Origin: Streptomyces sp. NBC_00461
GTDB taxonomy: Bacteria > Actinomycetota > Actinomycetes > Streptomycetales > Streptomycetaceae
Direction: 5' to 3'
DNA: 64,000 bases
NCBI RefSeq assembly: GCF_036013935.1
Contig: NZ_CP107902.1
Location: forward strand, 9,085,001 to 9,149,000
How positions within the stretch are numbered: position 1 is the stretch's first letter; the number at the start of each line of letters is the position of its first letter. Shown piece after piece: positions 60,936-64,000 of the stretch. The position numbers were made by a program, and so were the translations under genes. The notes under the pieces are model-generated. The model worked only from the letters and a program-made list of their open reading frames with translations, was not told the DNA's origin and searched no databases.

Positions 60936-61152
60936 CCAGTTCATCTGCCCGCTGGTGCTGATCGCGGCCGAGTCAGGCCTCGGCACCCTGGCCGCCGCCG
61001 TCGGCCTGCTCGGCCTGACCGCGGCCGTCGTTGCGGCAGGCCTCTTCCTGACCGCCCGGCGCAGGGGCGCGGCCGTCGCACCGTTGCCCAAGGAGCAGGA
61101 AGCGGCCCGCGACGGGCGACTTGAGGACGGCGCGGTCCGGTCCGCGCCCTGA
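60922..61152 (+). pseudogene. C-terminal fragment of an MFS transporter
   Basis: From about 60922 a plus-strand frame reads RLIGQFICPLVLIAAESGLG, then a hydrophobic helix LAAAVGLLGLTAAVVAAGLFLTARRRG and a charged tail. This is the last helix or two of an MFS protein without the rest. It begins exactly where the oppositely oriented SDR loses its N-terminus, so the point is a recombination or deletion scar. Confidence 0.6.
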
Positions 61153-61378
61153 GGCCCGACGACGGGGTGCGCGCCGTCGTACAGCGGGCCAAAGGTCGGG
61201 TGCAGCAACTGTTCATGGACGTCACAGGTCGGATTGCGCGACGATGACGGGCATACAGCTGATCAGCGTCTCACCGCCCACTGGCAGCAAGCTACTGAGC
61301 AAACCCCTGACAGCCCAAGCCGCGCTTGCGAGCCGAAGCCCCTTCGGCTCGGGTGCCGGCCCTCGGAAGGGACGGCCC

Positions 61379-62554
61379 TTGTCCTCCTCATCCACCTTCC
61401 GCTCCGTTCCGCCGACCGCTGACGTCGTGATCATCGGCGGTGGCGTGATGGGCGCCAGTGCCGCGTTCCATCTCGCCGAGGCGGGGGTCACCGACATCGT
61501 CGTCGTCGAGCGCGGCGACCTGGCCTGCGGCAGCTCGGGCAAACCGATCGGCGGGGTACGTGCCCAGTTCTCCGACCCGCTCAACATCGAGCTGGGCAGC
61601 CGGAGCCTGCGCGCCTACGAGGACTTCCCGCACCGCCCCGGTGCCGACATCCGCCTCGACACCGTCGGCTACCTCTTCCTGCTCACCTCCGACCGGCAGG
61701 CCGCGGACTTCGAGGTGAGCGTCAGGACCCAGAACGCGCTGGGCGTACCGTCCCGAATGGTCACCCCGGACGAGGCCCGCGCGCTGTGCCCCTATGTCGA
61801 CGCCGACGGACTCGTGGCCGCCGTCCACTCACCCACCGACGGCCACGCCCGCCCGGGCCTCGTCGTCCACGGATACGCGGACGCCGCCGCCCGGGCCGGC
61901 GTCACCTTCGCCACGCACACCACCGTGACCGGCATCGACACGTCGGGCGACCGCGTCACCACCGTCCACACCGACCGCGGCCGCATCGCCTGCTCCACCC
62001 TCATCTGTACGGGGGGCGCCTGGTCCGGGCAGATCGGCGACATGGCCGGCATCGACCTCCCCGTCCGGCCGGTACGCCGCCAGCTCGCCTTCACCGAACC
62101 GCTGACGCCCCCGGCGCCGCGTATCCCCTTCACCATCGACTTCGCTTCGTCGGCCTATTTCCACAACAGCGACGACGGCCTGCTGTTCGGCCTCGCGGAC
62201 CCTCGCCAGCCCGAAGGCTTCGACACCACCTGGACCCCGGAGTGGCTGGAGCTCTTCCGGGCCGCCGTACGCCAACGGGCCCCCGAACTGGCCGACATGA
62301 GGACCGTCGGCGGCTGGGCCGGCCTCTACGAGGTCACCCCCGACCACAACGCCCTCATCGGACGCTCCGACGAGCTCGTCAACTTCCTCTACGCCACCGG
62401 GTTCTCCGGCCACGGCTTCCTGCAGGCCCCCGCCGTCGGCGAGATCCTGCGCGACCTCCACCTGGAGCGTGAACCCTTCACCGACATCTCGCCCCTCGGC
62501 GCCGACCGCTTCCGGTCCGGAGCCGCGACCCGTCCAGAGGCCCACGTGGTGTGA
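61379..62554 (+). CDS. FAD-dependent amino acid/sarcosine oxidase-like oxidoreductase (DAO family)
   Basis: This 391-residue flavoenzyme is of the D-amino acid oxidase/sarcosine oxidase family. The dinucleotide motif ADVVIIGGGVMGASAAFHLAEAG lies near residue 15, GKPIGGVRAQF follows, and ICTGGAWSGQIGDMAGIDLPVRPVRRQLAFTEP lies mid-protein. The C-terminal FAD motif is YEVTPDHNALIG...LYATGFSGHGFLQAPAVGE. It oxidises a secondary or primary amine of a small substrate to an imine, making H2O2 or passing electrons on. The TTG at 61379 is chosen because GGAAGG lies eight bases upstream and the length then fits the family. An ATG at 61244 would add 45 unusual residues. Confidence 0.85.
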   Translation: MSSSSTFRSVPPTADVVIIGGGVMGASAAFHLAEAGVTDIVVVERGDLACGSSGKPIGGVRAQFSDPLNIELGSRSLRAYEDFPHRPGADIRLDTVGYLFLLTSDRQAADFEVSVRTQNALGVPSRMVTPDEARALCPYVDADGLVAAVHSPTDGHARPGLVVHGYADAAARAGVTFATHTTVTGIDTSGDRVTTVHTDRGRIACSTLICTGGAWSGQIGDMAGIDLPVRPVRRQLAFTEPLTPPAPRIPFTIDFASSAYFHNSDDGLLFGLADPRQPEGFDTTWTPEWLELFRAAVRQRAPELADMRTVGGWAGLYEVTPDHNALIGRSDELVNFLYATGFSGHGFLQAPAVGEILRDLHLEREPFTDISPLGADRFRSGAATRPEAHVV

Positions 62555-62596
62555 ACCCCCCCTCGACCGAAAGGGCACTGTGCACAGCGCTCGTGG

Positions 62597-62785
62597 ATGT
62601 CTCGCGAGGTCAACGTCGGCGCCCTGTGCGCGCAGGGCTCCAACGCCCGGCGTGCGTACCTGCGGTCGGTCACCGACACCGTCAACTACTCCGGCCTGCT
62701 CGACTGGCCCAGAACGTCAACTTCCCTCAGGAGTCCGGGAGTTCGGGGTGCCGAGCGGATCAACGGCGTCCGGCGATCGCCGTGA
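62597..62785 (+). other. Possible gene fragment
   Basis: A short frame reads VNVGALCAQGSNARRAYLRSVTDTVNYSGLLDWP and then dissolves into unstructured sequence. It looks like a piece of a former coding region, but I do not recognise the family. It overlaps the 3' end of the convergent TetR gene. Confidence 0.25.
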
Positions 62786-63404
62786 GATACCCCCGCAGCA
62801 TGACCTTCGCCTCGTCGAGGAGTCCCGCGTCCCCCTCCGCGTCGCGCCGGAAGGCCTCCTGAGCGAGCGCGTCGGCCGCCAGGACCGCGGCGTGGCAAGC
62901 CCGGGCGAGGGCCTCGTCGTCGTACGCGACGTCCAGGGCGAGGAGAACGCGGCGGAGCCCGTCGGCCACCCGGCGCTTGTGGTCGCGGTCCGCGGCCCGG
63001 GTCCGCTCGGTCAGGCCACTGCCGAACCACAGGGCGCGGAAGCCGTGTTCGGTGCGGTAGATCGCGGCGTACTCGTCGAGGAGCACACCGACCGGATCGT
63101 CCCAGCGCTGCTCCGCCGCGGCCTCGGCGAAGCTCTCCATGGCGGCCTCCAGTTTCGCGAAGTAGCCGGCCGCCAGGGCGTCGATGATCGCGTCGCGGTC
63201 GGGCAGGTACTGGTACAGCGACCCCACCGACACCTTCGCCTCCGAGGCGACACGGGTCGTGGTGAGCGCCTCGACACCGTCGTCGATCAGGACGCGCTCG
63301 GCGGCCTCCAGGACCCGGGCCAGCCGGGCCCTGCTGCGCGCCTGCTGCGGGGTGCGGCGCAGGGGAACGCCGGCCCCGCCGATGTCCGCCGTCGGCTCGC
63401 CCAC
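62760..63404 (-). CDS. TetR/AcrR-family regulator
   Basis: This 214-residue repressor has its N-terminal helix-turn-helix at about residues 25-65 (RARLARVLEAAERVLIDDGVEALTTTRVASEAKVSVGSLYQYLPDRDAIIDALAAGY). It then has an all-helical ligand domain (FRALWFGSGLTERTR; ALARACHAAVLAADALAQEAF). It is divergent from the class II aldolase gene with only 59 bases between starts. A near-palindrome lies in that gap, so it probably represses both itself and the aldolase. Confidence 0.92.
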   Translation of the reverse strand: MGEPTADIGGAGVPLRRTPQQARSRARLARVLEAAERVLIDDGVEALTTTRVASEAKVSVGSLYQYLPDRDAIIDALAAGYFAKLEAAMESFAEAAAEQRWDDPVGVLLDEYAAIYRTEHGFRALWFGSGLTERTRAADRDHKRRVADGLRRVLLALDVAYDDEALARACHAAVLAADALAQEAFRRDAEGDAGLLDEAKVMLRGYLTAIAGRR

Positions 63405-63421
63405 GAAAACAACCTCCGAAT

Positions 63422-63451
63422 GTGAACGTGACTTTGTTTCACCTTTAGGTT
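63422..63451. promoter_or_regulatory. Probable TetR operator and aldolase promoter
   Basis: In the 59-base divergent gap, an imperfect inverted repeat GTGAAC (63422-63427) ... GTTTCAC (63436-63442) is followed by a -10-like TAGGTT (63446-63451). The latter is 12 bases before the aldolase ATG, with no ribosome site visible, so the aldolase mRNA may be leaderless. Confidence 0.5.
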
Positions 63452-63463
63452 ACGGTCCCGCAC

Positions 63464-64000
63464 ATGACCGACTCAACCACGGTGCTGGGTCAGGAACGGG
63501 CCGCCGTGGCGGACGCCTGCCGCCGTCTGGGGGCCGAGGGCCTGCTCATCGGCACGGCCGGGAACGTCAGCCTGCGCGTGGGGGAGCGGGTCGCGATCAC
63601 CGCGACCGGAGCGGTGCTCGCCGAACTCACCGCGGACCAGGTGACGGTGGTCGACCTGGAGGGGACGGTCGTCGGCGGTGCCTTCGAACCGACCTCGGAA
63701 CTGGACCTGCATCTCGGTGTCTACCGGCGCTACGGCACCGGTGCCGTCGTCCACACCCACGCCCCCATGGCCACCGCGCTCTCCTGCGTCCTCGACGAAC
63801 TGCCCTGCATCCACTACCAGTTGCTCACCCTCGGCGGCACCGTCCGCGTCGCGCCGTACGCCACCTTCGGCACCCCCGAACTCGCCGAGTCTGTGCTCGC
63901 CGCGCTGGAGGGCCGCAGCGCCGCACTGATGGCCAACCACGGCGCGGTCACCCACGCACCCACCCTCGGCAAGGCGGTCGAGCACGCGCTGCTGCTGGAG
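63464..64000 (+). CDS. Class II aldolase/adducin-family protein (3' end beyond window)
   Basis: The visible 179 residues match the L-fuculose-phosphate aldolase type of zinc lyase. Features are GTAGNVSLRVG (phosphate loop), TGAVLAELTADQVTVVDLEG, the catalytic Glu in FEPTSELDLH, paired zinc His in VVHTHAPMATALS and the third His in ANHGAVTHAP. It cleaves a ketose-phosphate or similar substrate by retro-aldol reaction. It is divergent from the TetR gene and likely under its control. The C-terminus, probably 30-50 residues, is missing because the window ends. Confidence 0.9.
   Translation, partial: MTDSTTVLGQERAAVADACRRLGAEGLLIGTAGNVSLRVGERVAITATGAVLAELTADQVTVVDLEGTVVGGAFEPTSELDLHLGVYRRYGTGAVVHTHAPMATALSCVLDELPCIHYQLLTLGGTVRVAPYATFGTPELAESVLAALEGRSAALMANHGAVTHAPTLGKAVEHALLLE

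Overview
The window is high-GC actinobacterial DNA and is almost certainly Streptomyces. The evidence is strong third-position G/C bias, GTG/TTG starts, a type II polyketide spore-pigment operon of the whiE/sch/cur kind, a class F-type sortase pair, and a large NRPS/PKS locus. No rRNA, tRNA, CRISPR array or intact transposase was seen.

Region by region. (1) 1-2.6 kb: no supported gene in the first 739 bases, then an MFS carrier and a small secreted protein with a strong terminator. (2) 2.8-11.4 kb: a spore-pigment type II PKS set, namely an FAD hydroxylase (2847-4502), then SchA/CurD-like protein, cupin, KS-alpha, KS-beta, ACP, aromatase and TcmI-type cyclase (6126-11390). A sortase and its likely surface substrate sit between the hydroxylase and the rest. 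An O-methyltransferase converges on the operon across a shared terminator. (3) 12.5-14.9 kb: a secreted beta-helix protein and a divergent cytochrome P450. (4) 15-51 kb: a lipopeptide-type NRPS/PKS cluster. On the minus strand are the E1-alpha and a fused E1-beta/E2 of a branched-chain 2-oxoacid dehydrogenase. Divergent from these runs a plus-strand operon: cysteate-synthase-like PLP enzyme, three NRPSs, MbtH, type II thioesterase, mycofactocin-type SDR and a free-standing adenylation-carrier protein. A 2702-residue type I PKS (CAL-ACP-KS-AT-DH-KR-ACP-TE) converges from the other side. A 54-residue unlisted protein, a DHA2 exporter and a PaaX-type regulator follow. (5) 54-64 kb: a decayed flank with a broken nucleoside deaminase, a glycosyltransferase pair, a frameshifted VWA gene, a class V aminotransferase with an AraC regulator, a broken SDR abutting an MFS tail, an FAD oxidase, a TetR regulator and a class II aldolase cut by the window end.

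How the NRPS cluster may work (inference). The dehydrogenase makes branched acyl-CoA starters. A fatty acid is activated by the CAL domain and extended once to an enoyl chain. The starter condensation domain of NRPS1 acylates the first residue. The assembly line reads C-A(Val-like)-T-C-A(Asp-like)-T-E / C-A(Thr)-T-C-T-E / C-A(unassigned)-T-TE, giving an acylated pentapeptide. Two points stand out. The fourth module has no adenylation domain, and the separate A-T protein at 40088 (Thr-like pocket) is the obvious source in trans. The Asp-like second module is preceded, with a 4-base overlap, by a cysteate-synthase homologue, so residue 2 may be D-cysteate (a sulfonate). I could not match this architecture to a named compound.
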